Origin: JAAZNF01 sp964561025
Lineage (GTDB): Bacteria; Myxococcota; B64-G9
Assembly: GCA_964561025.1 (NCBI GenBank)
Contig: CAZLNM010000002.1
Span: forward strand, 49,530-113,529
Length of the DNA stretch: 64,000 nt
Direction: 5' to 3'
A program made the position numbers and the translations under genes. Below are positions 52,573-63,551 of the stretch, one piece after another (the first letter of the stretch is position 1; each line of letters starts with the position of its first letter). The notes under the pieces are model-generated. The model was given only the letters and a program-made list of their open reading frames with translations, was not told the DNA's origin and did no database searches.

Positions 52573-53697
52573 CTGACCGTCCTTTCGCTGCTCCCGTGGT
52601 TGCTCCCCGGCCCGCTCCTGGGCGCGCTGTTGTGCCTGTGGCTGGTGCCGGGCGAGGGGGCCGCATCGGCCGCGGTGCTGTGCGGGCTGCTGCTGCTGGC
52701 CATGGGTGTGCTGGCCGCCGTGGTGGACCTCGCGCGGCGGCGCCGGGTGCGGGAAGTGGCGCGGCTGCGGGAGGCCTCCGCGCGCACGGGCCGCGAGGCG
52801 AGCGAGGGATGCGAGCGGCTGAACGAGCTGGCGCGGCGGGCGAACGCCTCCGCCGGGGAGATCGCCACGGGCCTGGAGCGCGTCACCGGCGGCGCGGAGC
52901 TGGAGGGCGACCTGGTGCGCAAGGCCTCCACCCTGGTGGCCGAGGTGGCCCGCAGCATGTCGCACACCTCGCGCGCGGCCGAGGACGCGGCCCGCTCTTC
53001 GGCCGAGGCCAGCCGGGTGGCCCTGTCCGGCGGCCAGCTGGCCACCACCGCGCTCGACAAGATGCGAGGCGTGTTCGAGCAGGTGGAAAAGACCGCGCGC
53101 CGCATGGTCGAGTTCGGCGAGCGCACCCAGGAGATCGGGGCCATCGTGCGGGTGATCACCGAGGTGGCCCAGCAGACTCACCTGCTGGCCATCAACGCCA
53201 CCATCGAGGCGGCCCGGGCCGGCGAGGCCGGGCGGGGTTTCGCGGTGGTGGCCGAGGAGATCCGCCACCTGGCCGAGAACACCTCGCGCTCGGCGGAGCG
53301 CATCGCCCGCATCGTCGAGGAGGTGGCCCAGGGGAGCGCCGAGGCCGTCACCGCCGCCCAGGTCAGCACGCGGCAGCTGGGCGAGGGCCGCGATCAGCTG
53401 AACGCCATCGCGGACTCACTGCGGAACATCGTGGCCGCGGTGACCGCCGGCAGCGACCGGGTGCAGATCATCAACCGGCTGGCGCAGGAGCAGATGGCGG
53501 GCGCCGAGCAGACCATCAAGGCCTTCGAGAACCTCTCCCAGGTGGCCGGCCAGAACCTCTCCGCCTCGGGGGCGGTGTTGCAGGCGGTCGAGGCGCAGAG
53601 CGAAAACTTGTTCGAGATCACGCGCCAGGCGGAGACGTTGCAACGGCTGGCCGGGGCGCTGGCGGCCGCGAAGGACGCGGAGGGAGGAAGCCGGTGA
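52573..53697 (+). CDS. Methyl-accepting chemotaxis protein-like receptor without ligand domain, apparent CTG start
   Basis: A 374-residue protein if it starts at CTG 52573, which is preceded at six bases by AAGGAG; the only other candidate is TTG 52600 without a ribosome site, and no ATG or GTG fits the frame. Two membrane helices (residues 3-20 and about 32-54) are followed directly by a cytoplasmic coiled-coil domain with no periplasmic sensor. The signalling tip is EEIRHLAENTSRSAERI within a region typical of MCPs (NATIEAARAGEAGRGFAVVAEE, residues 204-225). It probably senses membrane or cytoplasmic state. The gene overlaps cheW by four bases. Confidence 0.82.
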   Translation: MTVLSLLPWLLPGPLLGALLCLWLVPGEGAASAAVLCGLLLLAMGVLAAVVDLARRRRVREVARLREASARTGREASEGCERLNELARRANASAGEIATGLERVTGGAELEGDLVRKASTLVAEVARSMSHTSRAAEDAARSSAEASRVALSGGQLATTALDKMRGVFEQVEKTARRMVEFGERTQEIGAIVRVITEVAQQTHLLAINATIEAARAGEAGRGFAVVAEEIRHLAENTSRSAERIARIVEEVAQGSAEAVTAAQVSTRQLGEGRDQLNAIADSLRNIVAAVTAGSDRVQIINRLAQEQMAGAEQTIKAFENLSQVAGQNLSASGAVLQAVEAQSENLFEITRQAETLQRLAGALAAAKDAEGGSR

Positions 53698-54113
53698 CGG
53701 ATTCCGGTTCGAGCGAGGCGCGGCCCGCGGATCGGGTGCTGATCTTCCGTCTGGGCGGGGGACGCTTCGGCATTCGGCTCGCCGAGGTGGGCGAGGTGCT
53801 GCGGCTGGACCGGGCGCCGCTTCCGGTGCCGGGGGCGCCCGCGTGGCTGGCCGGCATCCTCAACCACCACGGGCACGTGGTGCCGGTGCTGCGCCTGGAC
53901 GGCGTCCTGGGCGTGGCGCCCTCCACCGGCGAACAGGCCATCCACGTCGATCTGGGTGGTGAGCCCGCCGCCCTGCTGGTGGACGGGGTGGACTGCCTGG
54001 AGAGCGTGCGGCCCGAGGGGCCGAACCTGCAGGGCCGGCAGCGCGCCTGGCACGGCGATCGGCTGCTCGAGCTGCTGACGGTTCCCGAGCTGTTGCGGGC
54101 GGCGGGCGTTTGA
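53694..54113 (+). CDS. cheW: CheW-like adaptor
   Basis: A 139-residue protein starting at a GTG inside GTGA, six bases after GGAGG. It has the SH3-like CheW fold: VLIFRLGGGRFGIRLAEVGEVLRL, then APAWLAGILNHHGHVVPVLRLDGVLG. It couples the receptor to CheA. A gap of 46 bases with its own promoter separates it from cheY. Confidence 0.88.
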   Translation: MTDSGSSEARPADRVLIFRLGGGRFGIRLAEVGEVLRLDRAPLPVPGAPAWLAGILNHHGHVVPVLRLDGVLGVAPSTGEQAIHVDLGGEPAALLVDGVDCLESVRPEGPNLQGRQRAWHGDRLLELLTVPELLRAAGV

Positions 54114-54139
54114 CTCGGGCGCGGGCCGGAGGATACACT
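54110..54139 (+). promoter_or_regulatory. Sigma70-type promoter for cheY-cheA
   Basis: TTGACT (54110-54115), 18 bases, TACACT (54134-54139). The start near 54146 leaves a short leader with AAGGAGGG (54148-54155) before the ATG at 54160. Confidence 0.45.
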
Positions 54140-54159
54140 GGCGCCGCAAGGAGGGCACC

Positions 54160-54531
54160 ATGGCCAGCCGGGTGATGATCGTGGACGACGCGGTTTTCAT
54201 GCGCAACACCCTCAAGGAGATCTTCCAGGGCGCCGGGTACGAGATCGCCGGCGAGGCCGCCAACGGCGTGGAGGCGGTGGAGAAATACCAGGAGCTTAGG
54301 CCCGACCTCATCTCCATGGACATCGTCATGCCCTTCAAGAACGGCATCGAGGCCACCCGCGAGATCCGCAAGGCCGATCCTCGGGCCGTGGTGATCATCT
54401 GCAGCGCCCTGGGGCAGGAGTCTCTGGTGACCGAGGCCATCGAGGCCGGCGCCACCGACTTCATCGTCAAGCCCTTCCGGCCGGAGAACGTGCTGCAGGT
54501 GGTGCAGAAGGCCCTGGCCGCCCGGGCCTGA
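54160..54531 (+). CDS. cheY: CheY-like response regulator
   Basis: A 123-residue receiver with VDDAVFMRNTL near the N-terminus, phospho-acceptor Asp54 in SMDIVMPFKNG, a Ser in ICSALGQES and Lys in IVKPF. This is the CheY form with FMR and a GQE pattern common in deltaproteobacteria. It precedes cheA by 26 bases and should be phosphorylated by it. Confidence 0.92.
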   Translation: MASRVMIVDDAVFMRNTLKEIFQGAGYEIAGEAANGVEAVEKYQELRPDLISMDIVMPFKNGIEATREIRKADPRAVVIICSALGQESLVTEAIEAGATDFIVKPFRPENVLQVVQKALAARA

Positions 54532-54557
54532 TCCGCCCTCGATCTGGAGTTCGCCTC

Positions 54558-56456
54558 GTGGACATGTCGGCCTACAAGCCGCTCTTTCTGAGCGAGGCCG
54601 CCGAACACCTCGACAACCTGGAAAAGGATCTGCTGGCGCTCGAGCAGCACCCGGCGGATGCGGAGCGCGTCCACGAGGCCTTTCGCCATCTGCACTCCAT
54701 CAAGGGCATGGCCGGCTCCATGGGCTACGGTGCCCTGAGCGCGCTGGCGCACGGGCTGGAGGACCTGCTGGTTCCGTTCCGGCAGGAGAAACGGCCCTTG
54801 AACGCCGAGGTGGTGGAGGTTCTGCTGCGCGGTCTCGACCAGCTGCGCCGGCAGCTCGGTCAGGCGGCGGAGGACCGGGCCATCGAGCCGGTCGGCGAAG
54901 GACTGCTCCAGGCCATCGGCCGTCTCCAGACGCGTGCCACCCCGGCGCGGGAGGCGCCGGAGCCGAAGGCGCCGGAGCCGGAGGCGCTGCGCAGCCTGCA
55001 GGTGGAGGTGGACATCTCGCCCGACAGCCAGCTCCCGGCCGCCCGCGCCTTCCTGGTGTTCCGGCGGCTGCAGGAGGCCGGCCGGGTGGTGCGCTGCACC
55101 CCCTCTCCGGAGGAGCTGCGGCAGGGGATCCTCCCCGGGCGAGTGCTGCGTGTGTGGCTGGAGAGCCGCGAGGGGTTGCCCGAACTCCGGCGCCGCCTGG
55201 ATCTCGCCGACGTCGCCGCGGTGCGCTGGCTGCCGGCCGACGAGAAGGCCCCGGCGCCCGCCGCGGCCCCGTCCGCGGCGCCGAATCCATCCGCGGCCGC
55301 GCCCACTGTCCGGGTGAGCGCCGAGTTGCTGGACTTCTTCGTGGACGCGGTCGGCGAGCTTCTGGCGCAGCGCTCGCACCTCGAGGAGTTGGCCGAGCGC
55401 CTGGGCTCCGGGGAACTCTCGGGCTCGGTGCGGGCCCTGTCCCAGATCGTGCGGCGGTTGCACGACCGGGTCATGGAGGTGCGGCTGGTGCCGGTGTCTC
55501 TGCTCACCGATCGACTGCCGCGGGTGTGCCGGGACATCGCGGGGAGCCGGGGCAAGAAGGTGCGTTTCGCCATCGAGGGCCACGAGGTGCCCATCGATCG
55601 GGCCCTGGTGGAGGCACTGGACACGCCGCTCTTGCACCTCTTGCGCAACGCGCTGGACCACGGGATCGAGCCGCCCGAGGAGCGGCGCGCGCGCGGCAAG
55701 CCAGAGGAGGGCTCGCTGCGCATCGCGGTGCGCCGGCGCCACGATCGAGTGCTGATGGAGGTGAGCGACGACGGGCGCGGCATCGATCCGGCCCGGGTGT
55801 TGGAGCGCGCCCGCTCCCTGGGCCTGGTGCCCCCGGGCGAGCCGCTCGATGCGGCTGGAGCGCTGGAGCTCGTCTTCGCGCCGGGGTTCAGCACGCGCGA
55901 GGGGGCCGGCGAGGTCTCTGGCCGCGGCGTCGGGTTGGACGTGGTGCGCACCACCCTGACCCGGCTGGGTGGACGGGTGTCGGTCCAGTCGCGGCCCGGG
56001 GAGGGGACGACCTTCGTGCTCGATCTGCCGCTCACCCTGGCCGTGCTCCAGGTGCTGCTGGTGGAGAGCGCGGGCCGGCTGTTGGCCCTGCCCGCCTCGC
56101 GGGTGCTGCGGGTGTTGCCGCTCCGGCCGGAGAATGTCGCGGTGCGTATGCGGGAGTCGCGGCTCGGCGAGCCCGGCGCGGATTTCGCCTATGGGGATCT
56201 TTCGGCGCTTCTGCGGGAGCCGTCCGGCGAGGTGTCGCGGGAGGCGGTGGTGATCGGTGACGGCGAGCAAGGCCGGCTGGCGCTGGGCGTGCATCGGGTG
56301 GCGGGCCACCGGGAGGTGGTGCAGAAACCGCCCGGCAGCCTGCTTAGGCGCGCCGGGCCATTCGCCGGGACCACCGTGCTGGGGGACGGCCGGCCGGTGC
56401 TCATCCTGGATCTGGATCAGCTCATGGAGCGGTTCGCCACCCGAGGAGGAGCATGA
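54558..56456 (+). CDS. cheA: Chemotaxis-type histidine kinase CheA
   Basis: A 632-residue kinase starting at GTG 54558, eight bases after GGAG. The P1 phosphotransfer domain has His46 in HLHSIKGMAG. A linker and a P2-like domain (about 150-230) follow. Then the P3 dimerisation helices, the P4 ATPase (about 330-480, with LLRNALDHGIE, DDGRGID and GRGVGLDVV) and a C-terminal CheW-like P5 domain. All catalytic motifs are intact. Its receptor, adaptor and regulator are the neighbouring genes; no cheR or cheB is in the window. It overlaps larB by four bases. Confidence 0.95.
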   Translation: MDMSAYKPLFLSEAAEHLDNLEKDLLALEQHPADAERVHEAFRHLHSIKGMAGSMGYGALSALAHGLEDLLVPFRQEKRPLNAEVVEVLLRGLDQLRRQLGQAAEDRAIEPVGEGLLQAIGRLQTRATPAREAPEPKAPEPEALRSLQVEVDISPDSQLPAARAFLVFRRLQEAGRVVRCTPSPEELRQGILPGRVLRVWLESREGLPELRRRLDLADVAAVRWLPADEKAPAPAAAPSAAPNPSAAAPTVRVSAELLDFFVDAVGELLAQRSHLEELAERLGSGELSGSVRALSQIVRRLHDRVMEVRLVPVSLLTDRLPRVCRDIAGSRGKKVRFAIEGHEVPIDRALVEALDTPLLHLLRNALDHGIEPPEERRARGKPEEGSLRIAVRRRHDRVLMEVSDDGRGIDPARVLERARSLGLVPPGEPLDAAGALELVFAPGFSTREGAGEVSGRGVGLDVVRTTLTRLGGRVSVQSRPGEGTTFVLDLPLTLAVLQVLLVESAGRLLALPASRVLRVLPLRPENVAVRMRESRLGEPGADFAYGDLSALLREPSGEVSREAVVIGDGEQGRLALGVHRVAGHREVVQKPPGSLLRRAGPFAGTTVLGDGRPVLILDLDQLMERFATRGGA

Positions 56457-57220
56457 TGCGGCCCGAGGCGATCCGACAACTGCTGGCCGAGGTCGCCGCC
56501 GGCCGCCTGACGCCGGAGCAGGCGCAGGAGCGCCTGGCGCTGCTCCCCTTCGAGGACCTGGGGTTCGCCCGGGTGGACCACCACCGCGCGCTGCGCGGGG
56601 GATTCCCCGAGGTGATCTTCGGCCAGGGAAAGACCGTCGAGCAGATCCTGGCCATCGCCGAGCGCATCGTGGCCCAGGGGGGGCCGCTGCTGGCCACCCG
56701 CTTGTCCCCCGAGGCCGCGCGAAGCCTCGTAGAGCGTTTTCCCCAGGGAAAGTTCCACCCCGCTTCTCGCGCCTTCGCCTTCGCGCCGCGACCCGTCGAG
56801 ACCGTCGGGGCGGGCATGATCTTGATCGTGGCCGCCGGCACCGGCGATCTGCCGGTGGCCGAGGAAGCCGCCGTGACGGCCGAGCTGATGGGACAACAGG
56901 TGGAGCGGCTGAACGACGTGGGCGTGGCCGGCCTGCACCGGCTGCTCTCCGCCACCGAGCAGCTGCGGCGGGCCGCGGTGATAGTGGTGGTGGCCGGGAT
57001 GGAAGGAGCCCTGCCGTCGGTGGTGGCCGGCCTCACCAGTTGCCCGGTGATCGCCGTACCCACCAGCGTGGGTTATGGCACCGGGCTGGGCGGGTTCGCC
57101 GCCCTCCTTTCCATGTTGAACGCCTGCGCTCCGGGGGTGTTGGTGGTCAACATCGACAACGGTTTCGGCGCGGGCTTCGCGGCCTCCCTGGTCAACCGGC
57201 GGCGGGAGGAGGCGGGATGA
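56453..57220 (+). CDS. larB: Nickel-pincer cofactor biosynthesis protein LarB
   Basis: A 255-residue enzyme that carboxylates and hydrolyses nicotinic acid adenine dinucleotide to the precursor of the nickel-pincer cofactor used by lactate racemase. Motifs are HHRALRGGFPEVIFGQGKT, TAGTGDLPVAEEAAVTAE-like (AAGTGDLPVAEEA), GMEGALPSVVAGL and PTSVGYG. The start lies in GAGGAGGAGCATGATG with two usable ATGs (56453 and 56456). It overlaps both cheA and larC. Confidence 0.93.
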   Translation: MMRPEAIRQLLAEVAAGRLTPEQAQERLALLPFEDLGFARVDHHRALRGGFPEVIFGQGKTVEQILAIAERIVAQGGPLLATRLSPEAARSLVERFPQGKFHPASRAFAFAPRPVETVGAGMILIVAAGTGDLPVAEEAAVTAELMGQQVERLNDVGVAGLHRLLSATEQLRRAAVIVVVAGMEGALPSVVAGLTSCPVIAVPTSVGYGTGLGGFAALLSMLNACAPGVLVVNIDNGFGAGFAASLVNRRREEAG

Positions 57221-58391
57221 GGACGCTGCACCTCGACATGATCTCCGGCATCGCCGGCGACATGATGCTGGGCGCCCTGGTGCAGCTCGGCTTCCCCCTG
57301 GAGCGCCTGCGGCAGGCGCTCGACGCCATGGGACTCGGCGGCATCGGCGTGCGGGTCGAGCCGGCCGCGCCCAGCGGCGTATCGGCCCTGCGCTTTTCGG
57401 TGGACGCGCCTGGCGAGGAGACCGCCGAGCGCTCCTGGGCCGACATCCGCCGCCTGCTGTCGTCCGCCGGACTGCCGCCCGGCGCGCGAGAGCGGGCCGA
57501 GGCCATGTTCGCGCGCCTGGCCGAGGCCGAGGCGCGGGTGCACGGCACCACCCCCGAGCGGATCCATTTTCACGAGGTGGGTGCCGCCGACTCCATCGCT
57601 GACATCGTCGGCTGCGCCCTGGCGCTGGACGCGCTTGGACCGGAGATCATCAGCGCCTCGACCCCCGTGGTCGGGCGGGGAACGGTTCAGAGCCGCCACG
57701 GGGTGTTGCCGCTGCCCGCGCCGGCCACGCTGGAGCTGCTGCGTGGCGTGCGCTTTCGCCAGCTCGAGGTCGAGGGCGAGCTGACCACGCCGACCGGGGC
57801 GGCCATCCTGGCCACCCAGGTGCAGCGCTTCACCGACAAGCCCGAGCTGCGGGTTCAGAAGATCGGGTACGGCGCCGGGACGCGCACGTTCCCGGACCGT
57901 CCCAACCTGCTGCGCTTGTTGTGGGGGGCGGACGGCGGCGCGGCTGAGGAGGAGCTGCTCCTCGAGGCCAACATCGACGACATGAACCCGCAGGCCTTCG
58001 AGCACCTGATGGACAAGTTGTTCGAGGGGGGCGCGCTGGAGGTTTGGCTGCAGCCGGTGATCATGAAGAAGTCCCGCCCCGGCGTGGTGCTCTCGCTGCT
58101 GTGCCCCGCCGCGCGGGCGGCCGCCCTGGAGGCCCTGATCTTCACCGAGTCCACCACCATCGGCCTGCGGCGGCGGGCGGTGGAGCGCACCCGTCTGGCC
58201 CGCCGCCAGTTCGTGGTGCGAACGCCCTTCGGCGAGGTGCGCATCAAGGCGGCCGAACACCTCGGCCGCACGGTGCGCCTGACCCCCGAGTACGAGGACT
58301 GCCGGCGGCTGGCCACGGAGAAGGGGGTGGCCCTGCTCGAGGTGATCGAGGCGGCCCAGGCCGCCGCGCGCTCATTCTCCAAAGGAGCGAC

Positions 58392-58395
<4 letters not shown>
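57217..58395 (+). CDS. larC: Nickel-pincer cofactor biosynthesis protein LarC (undivided)
   Basis: A 392-residue nickel insertase for the pincer cofactor. Motifs: HLDMISGIAGDMMLGALVQLG, FHEVGAADSIADIVG, PVVGRGTVQSRHGVLPLPAPAT, LTTPTGAAI and EANIDDMNPQ, with the C-terminal MKKSRPG. It is one uninterrupted frame; the Lactobacillus gene is split and needs programmed frameshifting. The cofactor pathway's third gene (larE) and lactate racemase (larA) are not in the window. It overlaps larB and glgB by four bases each. Confidence 0.95.
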
Positions 58396-60611
<2,216 letters not shown>

Positions 60612-60625
60612 GCCGGGCGATGGGG

Positions 60626-61768
60626 CTAGCGCGAGAAGCGCACCCACTCCTCGGGGTTCACCGCGCGCTCGCCCTGGCGGATCTCGAAGTACAGCATCGG
60701 CCCTTCCAGGGAGCCGGTCTCGCCGACGGTGCCCAGGAGCTGTCCCTGCTTCAGCGTGTCGCCCGCCCGCGCCTTGAGCTCGTCGAGGTGGGCGTACAGC
60801 GAGAAGTACGAGCCGCCGTGATCGAGGATGCACAGCAGGCCATACCCGGCGAAGCGATCGGCGAAGGCCACCCGCCCGGGATAGACCGCCCGCACCGGGG
60901 TCCCGCGCGGCGCCGCGATGTCCACTCCCGGGTGCAGGGTGACGGTCTTGAAGCGCTCCTCGACGATGCGGCCGAAGGGCACCTTCACCCGCGCGCCCTC
61001 CACCGGCGGCGGCAGGCGCCCCTTCCAGGTGGCGAAGCCCCGGCCGGCGCCGGGCTGCCCGGACAGGCCCTGCATCACCTCCTGCAAGCGCTGCTGGGCC
61101 GCGGTGAGATCGCGCAGCGCCTGGCGGTGCAGGGCCTCCCGGTTGCGAACCAGGCGCAGAAGCTCGACCTTCTCGCGCCGGGCCCGCAGGGCCGCCTCCC
61201 GCTGCCGCGCCACCGAGGCGGCCGCGCTACGCACCTCCTCCTGCCGCGTGGCGATGCGCTCGTCGGCGTGGATGAGCTCCGCGGAGCGGCGCGCGAGGTC
61301 CTGCGCCAGGCGCCGATCGTGGTGGGCCATCTGCCAGGCCAGCCGGTAGCGCCACATGGTATCGGAGAGGGACTCGGCCGAGAACAGCAGCCGCAGCCAC
61401 CCCAGCTCGCCCAGCCGGTACAGGCTGCGCAGGCGCCGCCGCAACCGCTCCTGCGCCTCCCGGCGCTCGGTCTCGGCGCGGTCGCGCTGGGCGCGGTGCT
61501 CCTGCAGATCCTGCTCGAGGCGCGCCAGTTCCGCCCGGGCCTCCTTCTCCTCCCGCTCGGCTCGCGCCAGGTCCTCCTCGATGCGCGAGACCACGCGCAG
61601 GGCCGAGCCCGATTCCCGCTCCAGCTCCAAAAGCAAGCGCCGCTCGCGCTCCAGGTCGCGCTTGACCTCGCTGAGGTCCTCCTGGACCGGGTGGGCGTCG
61701 TCCGCCGCAAAACCGCTTGCCGCCCATAAGAGAGGCGTGAGTACCAGACATGCGGCCCGCGTCTTCAT
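60626..61768 (-). CDS. envC: EnvC-like amidase activator with degenerate LytM domain
   Basis: A 380-residue periplasmic protein with signal peptide, long coiled coil (about 25-240) and a LytM/M23-type C-terminal domain (about 260-380). The zinc motifs are partly lost: HPGVDIAAP remains but the usual H-L-H-F-E is MLYFEI, as in E. coli EnvC (LYFEI), which activates the amidases AmiA/AmiB without hydrolysing peptidoglycan. It overlaps ftsX by four bases (ATGA) and acts with FtsEX at the division site. This gene order is conserved in many bacteria. Confidence 0.9.
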   Translation of the reverse strand: MKTRAACLVLTPLLWAASGFAADDAHPVQEDLSEVKRDLERERRLLLELERESGSALRVVSRIEEDLARAEREEKEARAELARLEQDLQEHRAQRDRAETERREAQERLRRRLRSLYRLGELGWLRLLFSAESLSDTMWRYRLAWQMAHHDRRLAQDLARRSAELIHADERIATRQEEVRSAAASVARQREAALRARREKVELLRLVRNREALHRQALRDLTAAQQRLQEVMQGLSGQPGAGRGFATWKGRLPPPVEGARVKVPFGRIVEERFKTVTLHPGVDIAAPRGTPVRAVYPGRVAFADRFAGYGLLCILDHGGSYFSLYAHLDELKARAGDTLKQGQLLGTVGETGSLEGPMLYFEIRQGERAVNPEEWVRFSR

Positions 61769-62661
61769 ACCCGGAGATGCCTCCCCAGGCTGAAGCGGGT
61801 CCCGAGGACTCCCAGCGCCGGCCCGCCGCACAGCAGCGCCACCCATCCCTCCCAGGGGAGGCTGCGCGGCTCGAGCGCCAGGGCGCCGAGGCCCTCGGGG
61901 AAGAGCCAGCCCGGCTCGAGCTGCACCACGGCCGAAAGCAGCCAGGCCAGCGCCACCCCCAGCATGGAGCCCAGGCTCCCCAGCAGCAGACCCTCCAGGT
62001 AGAAGGGCACCTTCACGAAGGCGTCGCTGGCGCCCACCAGCTTCAAGATCACGATCTCGTCCTGGCGATCGTACACGGCCAGCCGGATGGTGTTGGAGAC
62101 GATGACCAGGGCGGCCAACAGCACCAGCAATCCCACCGCCAGCGCTCCCAGGCGGGCCGCGCGCAGGAAGCGATCGAACTGCTCCAGCCAGGCCTGGCCG
62201 TGCTGCACGTCCTCCACGCCGGGCAGGCGCAGCGCCTGCGCCAGCCGCTCCACCTCGGCCGGATCCCGCCCCGCCGCGGTCAGGCGGATCTCGAGCGAGG
62301 CGGGCAGCCAGTCCTCTCCCAGGCCTTCCAGGATGGCCTGGTCCGGGCCCAGGCGCGAGCGGAACCGCGCCATGGCCTGGGCCGGGGTGAGCTCCTCGAA
62401 CCCGGCCACCAGCGGCGAGCGTCGCAGCGTCTCGCGCACCGCCTCGCGCTCGGCCTCGGTGGCCGCGTCCGAGAAGAACACCGAGGCCTGGAGGTTCTGG
62501 CCCAGCGACTCCGCCAACAGCGCCAGGTTGTAGCCCAGCAAGCCGAACACCGAAAGCAGCAAGAACACCACCCCGATGGTGAGCAGGGCGGCGCCGGCCA
62601 GCAAGGGGCTCCGCCGCAGGTGGGTCAGGGCCTGGCGCAGGAAGGTGAACAGGCGGGCCAA
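61765..62661 (-). CDS. ftsX: Cell division protein FtsX
   Basis: A 298-residue membrane subunit of the FtsEX complex. It has the expected four membrane helices (about 25-45, 170-195, 218-240, 270-290) and a large periplasmic loop after the first (about 45-165, with QNLQASVFFSD and LTPAQAMARFRSRLG). The cytoplasmic loop IRLAVYDRQDEIVILKLVGASDAFVK is the conserved coupling segment. It lies 16 bases after ftsE. It passes the ATPase signal to EnvC. Confidence 0.95.
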   Translation of the reverse strand: MARLFTFLRQALTHLRRSPLLAGAALLTIGVVFLLLSVFGLLGYNLALLAESLGQNLQASVFFSDAATEAEREAVRETLRRSPLVAGFEELTPAQAMARFRSRLGPDQAILEGLGEDWLPASLEIRLTAAGRDPAEVERLAQALRLPGVEDVQHGQAWLEQFDRFLRAARLGALAVGLLVLLAALVIVSNTIRLAVYDRQDEIVILKLVGASDAFVKVPFYLEGLLLGSLGSMLGVALAWLLSAVVQLEPGWLFPEGLGALALEPRSLPWEGWVALLCGGPALGVLGTRFSLGRHLRV

Positions 62662-62677
62662 TGCTCCTCCCGGCGTG

Positions 62678-63349
62678 TCAGGCGGCGGGCAGGCCGCCGG
62701 AGACCACCCGGCCTCGCTCCAGGGCGATGACCCGGCGGTGCGTCCGCTCCACCCAGGCGCGGTCGTGGGTGGCCACCACCACCGTTGCGCCCCGGGCGTT
62801 GATGCGCTCCAGTAGGTCGTAGATTTGCAGCGACAGCTCGGCGTCCAGGTTGCCGGTGGGCTCGTCGGCGAGCAGGATCGGCGGGTCGCCGATCATGGCC
62901 CGGGCGATGGCCACCCGCTGCTGCTCCCCGCCCGAGAGCCGCGCCGGCAGCACGTGGGCCTTGTGCTCCAGATCCACCAGCCGCAGCATCTCCTCCACCC
63001 GGCGGCGCACCTGGCGGCGGGGCCAGCCCAACACCTCCAGGCCCACCGCCACGTTCTCGGCCACCGTTCGCAGCGGGAGTAGCTTGAAGTCCTGAAACAC
63101 CACCCCGATCTTGCGCCGCACCAGGTGGCGCCGCGATTCCGGCAGGCGGGCCACGTTTTCACCGGCCACCAGGATCTGGCCCGAGGCGCACGGCTCGGCC
63201 AGGAAGATGAGCCGCAGCAGCGAGGTCTTGCCCGCGCCCGAGGGCCCGGTGACGAAGGCGAACTCCGCCTTGCCGATGCGTAGCGTGATGTCGTACAGCA
63301 CCGGCTGGTCGGGGCCGTAGTTCATGTAGACGTGGTACATCTGGATCAA
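62678..63349 (-). CDS. ftsE: Cell division ATP-binding protein FtsE
   Basis: A 223-residue ABC ATPase that powers FtsX. I start at a TTG (63349), eight bases after AGGGAG, because the translation then begins MIQMYHVY like other FtsE proteins; the longer upstream frame is non-coding. Walker A is GPSGAGKTS (about 34-42), the signature LSGGEQQR, and Walker B ILLADEPTGNLD, with the H-loop His in ATHDRAWVE. It is the first gene of the ftsE-ftsX-envC operon. Confidence 0.95.
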   Translation of the reverse strand: MIQMYHVYMNYGPDQPVLYDITLRIGKAEFAFVTGPSGAGKTSLLRLIFLAEPCASGQILVAGENVARLPESRRHLVRRKIGVVFQDFKLLPLRTVAENVAVGLEVLGWPRRQVRRRVEEMLRLVDLEHKAHVLPARLSGGEQQRVAIARAMIGDPPILLADEPTGNLDAELSLQIYDLLERINARGATVVVATHDRAWVERTHRRVIALERGRVVSGGLPAA

Positions 63350-63422
63350 GACGCGCACTCCCTGGCGCGGCCTCCGGCCGACCGCGAGCTCGCGCGCGAA
63401 CGCGCAGGCCCTTTCGGCCCCG

Positions 63423-63436
63423 CGGTCGCGCGACCG
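63423..63436. repeat. 14-bp palindrome upstream of ftsE
   Basis: CGGTCGCGCGACCG is a perfect palindrome in the 202-base gap before ftsE. GC richness makes this plausible by chance, but its position in a leader makes it worth noting. Confidence 0.35.
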
Positions 63437-63551
63437 ATCGAAAACAGCGTCCACCGGCACGGGCCGCGTGGGCCCCGCGGGCGGTCGCGCTGTGAAATCC
63501 CTGCGTAAAATGCGCGCATGGTCCAGGCCAGGGTTTTGCCGCCGGTCGACC

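Noticed and set aside
50083..53268. A very long minus-strand frame opposite the GTPase, kinase and receptor
   Set aside because: All the plus-strand genes have strong family motifs and overlapping starts; the antisense frame has none.
52536..54113. A plus-strand frame spanning the receptor and CheW
   Set aside because: Only its end is the CheW frame; the first 1.1 kb has no motif and lies out of frame with the receptor.
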